This document shows, piece by piece, positions 1-5,912 of a stretch of 9,686 nt of DNA. The notes below the pieces were generated by a model that saw only the letters and a program-made list of their open reading frames with translations, was not told the origin of the DNA and ran no database searches. Position 1 is the first letter of the stretch; each line of letters begins with the position of its first letter. The stretch is from positions 1 through 9,686 of the forward strand of contig JAQZBT010000027.1 of NCBI GenBank assembly GCA_029237755.1. The letters run 5' to 3'. This DNA comes from Candidatus Saccharimonadota bacterium (GTDB taxonomy: Bacteria > Patescibacteriota > Saccharimonadia > UBA4664). Made by a program: the position numbers and the translations under genes.

Positions 1-2
1 AT

Positions 3-359
3 GTCCTGCAAACCCACCCTCGCGTCGTGGTCGGCAATATGGTGTGCAAGAACTTTTACTACACTCCGCCCGATCAGTTTACGGCCGAAGACGACGCCGA
101 GACTGACGTCGAGCGCATGCTGAATAATCTCCATGAGTTTGAGCGCAGCGAGCAGGAGCTGCGCCGCAGCCGGGTCGAAGTCAAGGAAGCGAACAGCCAC
201 CTCGAGGAAAAAGTTCAGAAGCGCACCCGGGAGCTCGAGCACAAGACCCAGGAACTGCAAAACCTCAACCGCAACTTGGCGGGTCGAGAGTACCGCATCC
301 GCGAGCTAGAGCGGGAGGTTGCGCTGCTGCGCGCCCGCATCACCCGTGGCCCTGAATAG
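3..359 (+). CDS. C-terminal part of a coiled-coil, probably MEDS-type sensory protein (5' end outside window)
   Basis: The reading frame is open from the first full codon (position 3) to TAG at 357-359, so the gene very probably starts upstream. A GTG at 27 is possible, but no good ribosome site precedes it. The first visible residues read HPRVVVGNMVCKN followed by FYYTPPDQF. This resembles my memory of the end of MEDS (DcmR-type sensory) domains, which carry an hPxV..G....eNpfYvPPdeF pattern. From about 40 residues after the GTG to the end the protein is a highly charged heptad-like coiled coil (RSEQELRRSRVEVKEANSHL and onward). It includes a VQKRTRELE segment of the kind that often links sensor domains to histidine kinases. 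No kinase or DNA-binding domain follows, so the coiled coil may mediate dimer or partner contact. The gene converges on the SRPBCC gene with an 8-bp gap. Coding is likely; the MEDS assignment is tentative because most of the domain lies outside the window. Confidence 0.6.
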   Translation, partial: VLQTHPRVVVGNMVCKNFYYTPPDQFTAEDDAETDVERMLNNLHEFERSEQELRRSRVEVKEANSHLEEKVQKRTRELEHKTQELQNLNRNLAGREYRIRELEREVALLRARITRGPE

Positions 360-367
360 CCTCGTTC

Positions 368-802
368 TTAACCCTGCTCCAGTACCGCCTTCAATGCCGT
401 CAGCTGCCCCACTTCCGCCTCCATGGTCTTCTGTATCATCGGCCCCATCAGCCTCATCAAACCTCGCGGCTCAAAATCCAGCGTGAACGTCACCTTGGGC
501 CCTTCCGCCGTCTGCTCCAGCAAGTAATCGCCCTTCGGACGGGCGGGTCCGGCCGTCACCACGAATTCCAGCCGCCGGCCTGGTTCAGCTGAGATAATCC
601 GGTAATCTCCGGCGATTGGCCTGCCGCCCGGGCCCTTCAGCTGTTGCCGGTACTCGGCGCCAATCTCACCGACCTTGCCTTGGACCAGCTCAATACTGAT
701 GACCGCCGGTCTCCACTTGGGGTTATTCAGCCCATCCGCCAGGAAAGCGTACACTTCCGCCGCCGGCCGGGTGATGATTACACTATTCTGCGCATGTGCC
801 AC
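368..802 (-). CDS. SRPBCC (START/polyketide-cyclase-like) family protein
   Basis: This is a 144-residue protein with the usual length and layout of small SRPBCC ligand-binding proteins. The N-terminal strand is followed by the typical helix segment (RPAAEVYAFLADG, then NNPKWRP). Next come alternating strands (EYRQQLKGPGGRPIAGDYRI, RLEFVVTAG, KVTFTLDFEPRG) and a long C-terminal helix ending TALKAVLEQG. Such proteins form a deep hydrophobic cavity for lipids or small molecules; the ligand cannot be read from sequence. I chose the GTG at 802. It gives the family-typical start (M/V)AHAQNSVII and has AGGA at 809-812 with 6-nt spacing. The frame stays open to a TTG at 862, but those 20 extra residues look unlike the family and have no ribosome site. 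It is transcribed away from the 921-1349 gene and converges on the coiled-coil gene. No link to nitrate metabolism is visible. Confidence 0.85.
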   Translation of the reverse strand: MAHAQNSVIITRPAAEVYAFLADGLNNPKWRPAVISIELVQGKVGEIGAEYRQQLKGPGGRPIAGDYRIISAEPGRRLEFVVTAGPARPKGDYLLEQTAEGPKVTFTLDFEPRGLMRLMGPMIQKTMEAEVGQLTALKAVLEQG

Positions 803-920
803 AATAATTCCTTTCGTTTGCCGTAAGTGTAAGACAAAACCGGATGATTCCACAGTTGACAACCAACCACAAAAAGCCGCAAAGTATACAAGTTCTGTCC
901 ACCGACCCTTAGGACATCAC
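803..920. promoter_or_regulatory. Divergent intergenic region between the SRPBCC gene and the 142-residue gene
   Basis: This 118-bp gap must hold promoters for both flanking genes. It is poorer in GC than the genes around it. A TTGACA lies at 856-861 and a TATACA at 885-890, but they are 23 bp apart, too far for a standard sigma70 pair. I therefore do not assign a promoter. No clear operator dyad is visible. Confidence 0.35.
809..812 (-). promoter_or_regulatory. Ribosome-binding site that fixes the SRPBCC start
   Basis: On the minus strand this reads GAAAGGAATTATT followed by GTG. AGGA lies 6 nt upstream of the GTG at 802-800. This favours the 144-residue product over a longer one starting with TTG at 862. 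Confidence 0.6.
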
Positions 921-1349
921 ATGTTAAGACTGCTCTACCGCACCACCCAGATCCCCCACGAGACGTGGCAGGACGGTGAAGGCCTCAGTACTCGGACGAT
1001 CGGGCTGATCCGCGGAGCCATCAGGGGTGAAGACCGCCCGGGGAGCCGACGTGGCGAGGGCCCTCCCGACTACCTGGATTGGCCGGTCATCACCAACGAA
1101 GGCACCAGGCAGCTGATCGCCAACTGCGCCCTGAGCAAGGACTACATCGGTCACACGCTGCTGCTGCGGGTCTCCGCCGAGCGTCTGGCCACCAAGGCAG
1201 TCATCCTGCGGCTGGAGGTCTACCAGGTCATGGCAGTGACAGCCTTGATTTTGGGCGAACCCGGCCCCATCGCCGAAGGCCGGGCCGGTCAGATCGTCGA
1301 CGACATCATGGACCGCATCAAGTGCGTCGATGAACTCAAAGTCGAGTAA
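921..1349 (+). CDS. Unknown protein, 142 residues
   Basis: I do not recognise this protein. It is probably real: ATG at 921 has AGGA at 911-914 (6-nt spacing), GC bias at third positions is strong, and the gene ends in TAA followed by an intrinsic terminator. The product begins MLRLLYRTTQIPHETW. It has a charged glycine/arginine/proline-rich stretch around residues 33-50 (IRGEDRPGSRRGEGPPDYLD), then a mostly helical second half (NEGTRQLIANCALSKDYIGH; LLLRVSAERLATKAVILRLE; VYQVMAVTALIL) and an acidic amphipathic tail (GQIVDDIMDRIKCVDELKVE). There is no signal peptide, no convincing membrane segment and only two cysteines with no cluster motif. The frame is open back to 675, but that part overlaps the SRPBCC gene antisense and has no start signal. 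It faces the nitrate operon tail to tail, so a nitrate role cannot be inferred. Confidence 0.65.
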   Translation: MLRLLYRTTQIPHETWQDGEGLSTRTIGLIRGAIRGEDRPGSRRGEGPPDYLDWPVITNEGTRQLIANCALSKDYIGHTLLLRVSAERLATKAVILRLEVYQVMAVTALILGEPGPIAEGRAGQIVDDIMDRIKCVDELKVE

Positions 1350-1368
1350 ATGCCAGTCAAATTGCCGA

Positions 1369-1392
1369 GGGACGGCGGCACAAGTCCGTCCC
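1369..1392 (+). repeat. Small hairpin just after the 142-residue gene
   Basis: GGGACGG at 1369-1375 pairs with CCGTCCC at 1386-1392 around a 10-nt loop. It lies between the TAA and the terminator and has no T-tract of its own. It could protect the 3' end of the message or act together with the next hairpin. Confidence 0.45.
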
Positions 1393-1394
1393 CT

Positions 1395-1428
1395 GAGACC
1401 ATCAACGCCGATGGTCTCTTTGCTTTTT
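1395..1428 (+). terminator. Intrinsic terminator of the 142-residue gene
   Basis: GAGACCATC (1395-1403) and GATGGTCTC (1410-1418) form a perfect 9-bp stem with a 6-nt loop. It is followed by TTTGCTTTTT on the plus strand. The position, about 45 bp after the stop codon, and the T-rich tail are those of a rho-independent terminator. Confidence 0.85.
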
Positions 1429-1443
1429 GGGCAGGCATCGTAA

Positions 1444-1473
1444 GGCCCCACTTGCATCGTTGCAAGCGGGGCC
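1444..1473 (-). terminator. Hairpin after narK, probable end of the nirBD-narK operon
   Basis: GGCCCC-A-CTTGCA (1444-1456) pairs with TGCAAG-C-GGGGCC (1461-1473) around a TCGT loop: 12 base pairs with a single A/C mismatch. It starts 17 bp past the narK stop on the minus strand. There is no U-tract on either strand next to it, so it may be a non-canonical terminator or a 3'-end stabiliser. It is strong enough to be deliberate. Confidence 0.6.
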
Positions 1474-1489
1474 CGCGCCAAGGTCCTCT

Positions 1490-2794
1490 TTAGACCCTGG
1501 CGTACGAAAGGCTTGGCACCTTGCTGGTGAACGCCTTGCGCTCGTAGAACCAATAGGTCACCACGAAGGCGATGGCGTAGAAGGTCAGGAACCCGTAGAA
1601 GGCGGCGTCGACCGTCCCCGTGGCAGCAATGCTGTTGCCGAACGAGCGGGGGATGAAGAAGCCACCAAAGGCTCCGATGGACGAGGCGATGCCCAACACG
1701 GCCGCGCCTTCGCGCTTGGCCGCATCGCTGCTCCGCGCCTGTGCCCGGAATATCGCCGGGATCATGCGGTAGGTGGAGCCGTTGCCCGCACCTGCCATCA
1801 TGAACAGCCCAACGAACGATCCGAGAAACAGACCGAAGTTGTGTGTCGCCAGCGAGTGCAGTACGACCAGCACACCGATGCCCATACCGGCAAACACGCC
1901 GAGGGTGACCCGGGCGCCGCCGATGCGATCGGCCAGCCAACCGCCCACAGGACGGGCGAACGAGCCGACCAGCGCTCCGAGGAACGCGTACTTCGCCACT
2001 GCCACCTCCGGGAACTGGGTCTTCATCAGCAGCGGCATCGCTGCCGAGTAGCCGATGAAGGAGCCAAACGTCCCGATGTACAGGAACGACATGACCCAGG
2101 TGTGCTTGCGCTTCAACGCGCCGAGCTGCGAGCGCAGGCTCGACTTGGCCACCGTCAGGTTGTCCATGAACAACCACGCGCAGATCGCCGCAATCACCAC
2201 CAGTGGCATCCACATCAGACTGGCAAAGGCGAGCCCGCCAGCCACGATGACGATCGGGACTACCACCTGCACCACCGCGACGCCGATGTTGCCGCCGGCG
2301 GCGTTGAGTCCGAGCGCGAAGCCCTTGCGCCGCTCCGGGTAGAAGAAGGAGATGTTCGCCATCGATGAGGCGAAGTTTCCCCCTCCCAGACCAGCCGTCG
2401 CCGCCGCCAGCACAAACATGCCATAGGAGGCGTGACTCGTGACGCAGTAGGTCAGGAATGCGGTGGGAATCAGCAGCAACAGCGCGCTGATCACCGTCCA
2501 GTTGCGGCCGCCGAACTTCGGGACCGCGAACGTGTAGGGAATGCGCATAGCAGCTCCCACCAGGTTCGGGACGGCGACCAACCAAAACAGCTGATCGACG
2601 CTGAAGTCGAACCCGGCCTTGGGTAGGGCCAGAACGATGACCGACCAGAGCAGCCAGACCGAGAACCCAAGGTGCTCGGTGACGATTGACCAGATCAGGT
2701 TTCGTCGGGCCACGCGGCTGCCAGTATTGGCCCAGAAGACTTCATCCTCCGGGTTCCAGTCTTTCACTGAGGCTCGTGCCATGACTCGTGCCAT
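1490..2794 (-). CDS. narK: Nitrate/nitrite transporter, NarK/NasA-type MFS protein
   Basis: This 434-residue membrane protein with about 12 hydrophobic segments imports nitrate and/or exchanges nitrite across the cytoplasmic membrane. Family marks are clear. The TM2 arginine sits in AMRIPYTF (R84). The first nitrate signature is AGLGGGNF followed by ASSMANISFFYP (about 134-152). The second is AGAGNGSTYRMIPAIF with R343. The MFS loop motif GGWLADRIGG lies at 284-293. In the NarK family the two arginines bind the anion; here both are present. ATG at 2794 has GGAG at 2801-2804 with 6-nt spacing. The ATG four codons in lacks such a site. It follows nirBD by 30 bp on the same strand, so the two are probably co-transcribed and the protein feeds the reductases encoded here. 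Substrate direction (symport or antiport) cannot be read from sequence. Confidence 0.93.
   Translation of the reverse strand: MARVMARASVKDWNPEDEVFWANTGSRVARRNLIWSIVTEHLGFSVWLLWSVIVLALPKAGFDFSVDQLFWLVAVPNLVGAAMRIPYTFAVPKFGGRNWTVISALLLLIPTAFLTYCVTSHASYGMFVLAAATAGLGGGNFASSMANISFFYPERRKGFALGLNAAGGNIGVAVVQVVVPIVIVAGGLAFASLMWMPLVVIAAICAWLFMDNLTVAKSSLRSQLGALKRKHTWVMSFLYIGTFGSFIGYSAAMPLLMKTQFPEVAVAKYAFLGALVGSFARPVGGWLADRIGGARVTLGVFAGMGIGVLVVLHSLATHNFGLFLGSFVGLFMMAGAGNGSTYRMIPAIFRAQARSSDAAKREGAAVLGIASSIGAFGGFFIPRSFGNSIAATGTVDAAFYGFLTFYAIAFVVTYWFYERKAFTSKVPSLSYARV
2771..2794 (-). repeat. 12-bp tandem duplication at the narK start codon
   Basis: On the minus strand the gene begins with two copies of a 12-mer, ATGGCACGAGTC and ATGGCACGAGCC, identical at 11 of 12 positions. 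They encode MARV-MARA. The copies include the start codon, so the second ATG may be the original start, displaced when the unit was duplicated. Only the first copy keeps the ribosome site. Confidence 0.75.
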
Positions 2795-2824
2795 GATGTT
2801 CTCCTTTTCAAAGGATCTCGATTG

Positions 2825-5713
2825 TCATACATGAGCCATCTCCGTTGATGGTTCCGCTACCTGGACGACGCCGTCCGAGACGCGGATGGCGTAGGTTGCC
2901 AGCTTCTTTGCCGGATTTTCCGGATTATCATCATCGAGCCAAACGCCTGTTTCCAGACTAAACACTTGGCCGTACATCGGTGCCGTTACGGTTGGCACGC
3001 CATCTCGTGTTCCAGTGATGCCCCCGGCCATGTCGTTGTTGCGACTGAACGGGTCGTGATTGCTTACCGCATACAGCCGGCCTTCCGCGTCGAGGAATAG
3101 CGCTAACTGAACACCTTCAACGATCACAGGCACGCCGCGGCCCACAACCAGTTGGTCGAACGGGCATACGCCGGTCCACTCGCTGCCGATGCTGCTGACC
3201 ACTTTCAGGTCTGGGCTTAAGAGGACTGGCCGCCGCCGCCCCTCCACAGTCTCAAATTGAATATCCGGATCGACTGCGTCCTGATCGTTGACGAATGCGA
3301 CAAACTGCTCCAGGATCTCCGGAGTGTTCAATGCCAGCTCCCACTCGTCCACGTAACCTTCAACGTGAGCGGCCATTTGGCGGTCCAGCTCATCGCAGAT
3401 ACCCATCCGGTCCTCCATGATGACCGCCCGGAGGTAATCCAGGCCGCCATCCAGGCGTTCAATCCACGGGGCCGTCCGTTCCAACTTGTCGGCCAAGCGG
3501 ATATAGAACATCAGGAAGCGGTCGATGGTGCGGACGAGTTCTTCGTCCTTTAGATCAGACGCGAACAGTACCCCAAGCCTCGGCGTATCCCCGCCGTTGC
3601 CTCCAACGTAGAGGTTCCACCCTTCTTTGGTGGCGACGACGCCGAAGTCCTTGTCGTGAGCTACGCCACAGTTTCGGTTACATCCCGATACCCCCGCTTT
3701 GACCTTGTGCGGCGACCGCAGCCCGCGATAACGGTCCACCAGGCGAATCCCCATGGAGGTGGAGTCCTGGACGCCGTAGCGGCACCAGTCGGTGCCAAGG
3801 CACGTTGTGACTGTGCGCATGGACTTGCCGTAAGCCTGGCCTGATTTCAACCCGACATCTCTCATCCGCCTCCAGATCGCGGGAAGTTGCTCCAGGCGGG
3901 CGCCGAGCAGGTCTATGCGCTGCCCGCTGGTGATCTTCAGCTCAAGCTTGAAGTCACGAGCGGTCTCGGCGATGGCCATGAGCTGTACGTCCGTGACTAC
4001 ACCGCCTGGTATGTCAGGTACAACCGAGTATGTCCCGCCCTTTTGCTTGTTGGCCAAGCGGCGTTCATTTGTGGCCTGTTGGCCTGCCCGTGTTCCTTCG
4101 AGAATGTGCCGGCTGCTGTCCAGCGAGGCCAGGATCGAGGCCACGACTGGCTTGCACTCGGCACAGCCCTGGCCGCGTCCGTGCTTAGCTATCAGCTCTT
4201 CGAACGAGCTAATCTCCTCGACCATGATGATGTCAAGAAGCGCTTTGCGGCTGTAGTCGAAGTGTTCACACACCGACTTGAGCCAGGGAGGTTGCGCTGC
4301 GATGCCGATCTTGCCGAGCTCCGTTGGGAGCAAGTTCGACAGTGTTTTGATGCAGGAACCACAGCCGGTACCGGCCTTGGTACATTTCTTGATGGCCGGC
4401 ACATCGTGAGCGCCGTCCCCAATTGCCTTGCAGATTGCGCCCTTAGTCACGTTATTACACGTGCAGATCGTGGCACTATCAGGCAGCGCATCGGGTCCGG
4501 CGGCCGCAGCGCCTCCTTCGGATTCCGGCAGCAGGTACTGCTCGGGACCGGGGAGAGGCTGACCGACCAGGGCATGCAGCAAGGTATAAGCCGACGCGTC
4601 ACCGATCAGGACGCCTCCGAGGAGGACTCCGTCCGGGGACAGCGCCAGCATCTTGTAGACGCCGGTGGTCGAGTCAGAGTACACCACCTTTTGTGCGCCC
4701 ACAGCGAACGGGTCGCCGAAGCTCGCCACCGCCACGTTCAGCAGCTTCAGCTTGGTCGACATGTCGGGCGGGGTAAAGGACGGCATGCCGCCCAATATCC
4801 TGTCAGCTGCGACTTCGGCCATGTTGTAGCCTGGCGCCACCAGGCCATAGGTCTGACCCCAAGCCAGCGCGCATTCGCCGATGGCATAGATATTGGGGTC
4901 GGAAGTGAGGCAGCTCTCGTCGACGACGATGCCGCCGCGCTCGCCGACTTCTAGCCCTCCGGCCCTCGCCAGCTGATCGTTGGCGCGGATACCGGCGGAG
5001 AAGACGACCATGTCTACGTCGAGCGTACTGCCGTCGCCGAAGACCATTCTGACGACGCGGCCGGACTCGTCCGTTTCGACGTGCGTCGTGCGTTTGCCGG
5101 TATGGACCGAGACGTCGAGACCTTCGATAAGACGGCGCAGAATATCGCCACCGCCACCGTCGATCTGGCGTGCCATGAGGTGCGGATTGTGCTCCACGAC
5201 ATGGGTCGAAAGGCCCAGGTTGAGCAGCGCATTGGCCGCCTCCAGGCCCAACAGCCCGCCTCCGAGCACCGCTCCGACCCGGGAGCCCGCAGCGTAATTG
5301 CTGATGGCCTGGAGGTCATCGATGGTCCGGTAGACAAAGCAACCCTCGGCGTCGTTGCCGGGGATGGGTGGCACGAACGCGTAGGACCCGGTCGCGAGCA
5401 CCAGCACGTCAAAGGCAAACACTTGACCCGAGGCGGTCGTAACCGTCTGTGCCTCTCGGTCGAGGGCTACAGCTGCTTGGCCCAGATGCAGCTCGATGCC
5501 GTGTTCGGCAAAGAAGCTATCCGGCGCCAGCGTCAGGTCCTCAGCGGTGTTGCCGGTGAAGTACGACGACAGTTGGACGCGGTTGTACGCCGGCCGGTTT
5601 TCAGCGGCCAATACGACGATGCGCCAGTCTTTGGTCGCACCGCGTTCGGCCAGTAGTTCGAGTAAGCGGTGTCCGACCATTCCGTGGCCGACGACTAAGA
5701 TGGTTTTCCGCAT
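2825..5713 (-). CDS. nirB: NAD(P)H nitrite reductase, NirB and NirD fused in one chain
   Basis: This cytoplasmic siroheme enzyme reduces nitrite to ammonium with NAD(P)H. Numbered from the ATG at 5734 (subtract 7 for the preferred start), it shows: an FAD fold GHGMVGHR (16-23) and IYAIGECA (282-289); an NAD fold LGGGLLGLEA (157-166); a BFD-type [2Fe-2S] centre C424/C426/C458/C461; a second GCAEC pair (524/527); and the siroheme/[4Fe-4S] ligands C645-x5-C651 and C685-x3-C689. From about 855 to the end there is a NirD-like Rieske fold without cluster ligands (SNHDPFS, APMYGQVF), as is normal for NirD. A total near 960 matches fused NasB-type enzymes; E. coli has separate NirB and NirD. I prefer ATG at 5713: it gives the family-typical MRKTILVVGHG and has GGAG 4 nt upstream. 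ATG at 5734 has no ribosome site. It is first in an operon with narK. Confidence 0.95.
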   Translation of the reverse strand: MRKTILVVGHGMVGHRLLELLAERGATKDWRIVVLAAENRPAYNRVQLSSYFTGNTAEDLTLAPDSFFAEHGIELHLGQAAVALDREAQTVTTASGQVFAFDVLVLATGSYAFVPPIPGNDAEGCFVYRTIDDLQAISNYAAGSRVGAVLGGGLLGLEAANALLNLGLSTHVVEHNPHLMARQIDGGGGDILRRLIEGLDVSVHTGKRTTHVETDESGRVVRMVFGDGSTLDVDMVVFSAGIRANDQLARAGGLEVGERGGIVVDESCLTSDPNIYAIGECALAWGQTYGLVAPGYNMAEVAADRILGGMPSFTPPDMSTKLKLLNVAVASFGDPFAVGAQKVVYSDSTTGVYKMLALSPDGVLLGGVLIGDASAYTLLHALVGQPLPGPEQYLLPESEGGAAAAGPDALPDSATICTCNNVTKGAICKAIGDGAHDVPAIKKCTKAGTGCGSCIKTLSNLLPTELGKIGIAAQPPWLKSVCEHFDYSRKALLDIIMVEEISSFEELIAKHGRGQGCAECKPVVASILASLDSSRHILEGTRAGQQATNERRLANKQKGGTYSVVPDIPGGVVTDVQLMAIAETARDFKLELKITSGQRIDLLGARLEQLPAIWRRMRDVGLKSGQAYGKSMRTVTTCLGTDWCRYGVQDSTSMGIRLVDRYRGLRSPHKVKAGVSGCNRNCGVAHDKDFGVVATKEGWNLYVGGNGGDTPRLGVLFASDLKDEELVRTIDRFLMFYIRLADKLERTAPWIERLDGGLDYLRAVIMEDRMGICDELDRQMAAHVEGYVDEWELALNTPEILEQFVAFVNDQDAVDPDIQFETVEGRRRPVLLSPDLKVVSSIGSEWTGVCPFDQLVVGRGVPVIVEGVQLALFLDAEGRLYAVSNHDPFSRNNDMAGGITGTRDGVPTVTAPMYGQVFSLETGVWLDDDNPENPAKKLATYAIRVSDGVVQVAEPSTEMAHV

Positions 5714-5752
5714 GATACTCCAATCGAGAGTCATGGTTTGAAGGAACTAATC

Positions 5753-5768
5753 TAGTCGTCGATGACTA
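5753..5768. promoter_or_regulatory. Imperfect 16-bp palindrome, possible operator
   Basis: TAGTC (5753-5757) and GACTA (5764-5768) are inverted arms around GTCGAT. 14 of 16 positions fit a palindrome. It lies 40-55 bp upstream of the preferred nirBD start, just downstream of the candidate extended -10, where a repressor could act. The half-site style recalls dimeric helix-turn-helix regulators, but no family can be fixed. Confidence 0.4.
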
Positions 5769-5785
5769 AATTACTTCGAGTTTAG
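5766..5785. promoter_or_regulatory. Second small dyad, CTAAA-N10-TTTAG
   Basis: CTAAA (5766-5770) and TTTAG (5781-5785) are inverted with a 10-bp spacer and overlap the first palindrome by three bases. The right arm overlaps the candidate nirBD -10. With 5-bp arms in AT-rich DNA this may be chance. Confidence 0.25.
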
Positions 5786-5787
5786 CA

Positions 5788-5830
5788 TTAACATTGCAAA
5801 AATTAACACTAAAATCACAACAGTAACATT
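5788..5830 (+). repeat. Three TTAACATT-like direct repeats
   Basis: TTAACATT (5788-5795), TTAACACT (5803-5810) and GTAACATT (5823-5830) are near-identical 8-mers in the same orientation, with starts 15 and 20 bp apart. The last one ends at the -35 element of the nasA promoter, a typical place for activator boxes. Confidence 0.4.
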
Positions 5831-5856
5831 CACAGCGATGACAATTAATATATAAT
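5829..5856 (+). promoter_or_regulatory. Sigma70-type promoter of the nasA operon
   Basis: TTCACA at 5829-5834 matches TTGACA at 5 of 6 positions. It is 16 bp from a perfect TATAAT at 5851-5856. Transcription would start near 5863, giving a leader of about 50 nt before nasA. Confidence 0.6.
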
Positions 5857-5863
5857 CTGGATA

Positions 5864-5877
5864 AGCCCTGATGGGCT
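5864..5877 (+). other. Leader hairpin at the predicted nasA transcript start
   Basis: AGCCC (5864-5868) pairs with GGGCT (5873-5877) around a TGAT loop. It sits at the very 5' end of the predicted message. There is no T-tract, so it is more likely a stability element than an attenuator. Confidence 0.35.
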
Positions 5878-5902
5878 AGCTTGACAATCTGGCACACACT
5901 TT

Positions 5903-5907
5903 AGGAG
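5903..5907 (+). promoter_or_regulatory. Strong ribosome-binding site of nasA
   Basis: AGGAG lies 5 nt before the ATG at 5913 (TTTAGGAGTTACCATG) and fixes this start. Confidence 0.8.
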
Positions 5908-5912
5908 TTACC

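Larger units (their letters stand above)
5714..5912. promoter_or_regulatory. AT-rich divergent control region between nirBD and nasA
   Basis: About 200 bp separate the two oppositely transcribed operons, and the middle (5740-5860) is far richer in A and T than the rest of the window. It holds two dyads near the nirBD side, three TTAACATT-like boxes in the centre, a good sigma70 promoter for nasA and a leader hairpin. For nirBD the best candidate is an extended -10, TGCTAAACT on the minus strand (hexamer at 5779-5784), without a convincing -35. That weakness would fit a promoter needing an activator. Coordinated control by nitrate or nitrogen status is inferred from the layout; I cannot name the regulator. 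Confidence 0.7.

Noticed and set aside
803..862. TTG start at 862 for the SRPBCC gene
   Set aside because: The 20 extra residues do not fit the family, and there is a well-spaced AGGA before GTG 802.
856..890. TTGACA ... TATACA as a promoter for the 142-residue gene
   Set aside because: The spacing is 23 bp, well outside the 15-19 bp range. No better -10 is seen at the right distance.
857..895. Insertion sequence or attachment-site remnants near the left flank
   Set aside because: No terminal inverted repeats, target duplications or transposase fragments are seen here or elsewhere in the window. No CRISPR-like spaced repeats and no tRNA or rRNA genes were recognised either.
675..920. Longer N-terminus for the 142-residue gene starting at 675
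   Set aside because: It overlaps the SRPBCC gene antisense, has no ribosome site, and AGGA at 911-914 clearly marks ATG 921.
924..2585. Long (553-codon) minus-strand open frame over narK and the 142-residue gene
   Set aside because: It is an out-of-frame shadow of narK. Its translation is rich in Arg/Gly/His with no fold or family, and the true narK frame carries all the transporter motifs.
3887..4954. 355-codon plus-strand frame opposite nirBD
   Set aside because: It is a shadow of the nirBD gene on the other strand, with no start signal and no recognisable protein.
5881..5886. TTGACA upstream of nasA as a -35 element
   Set aside because: A -10 would fall on the ribosome site at 5903-5908, where nothing resembles TATAAT. 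The TTCACA/TATAAT pair upstream is far better.
5857..5912. ANTAR/NasR-type nitrate antitermination leader
   Set aside because: The leader is only about 50 nt with one 5-bp hairpin. It lacks the two hexaloop hairpins and the intrinsic terminator such leaders need.
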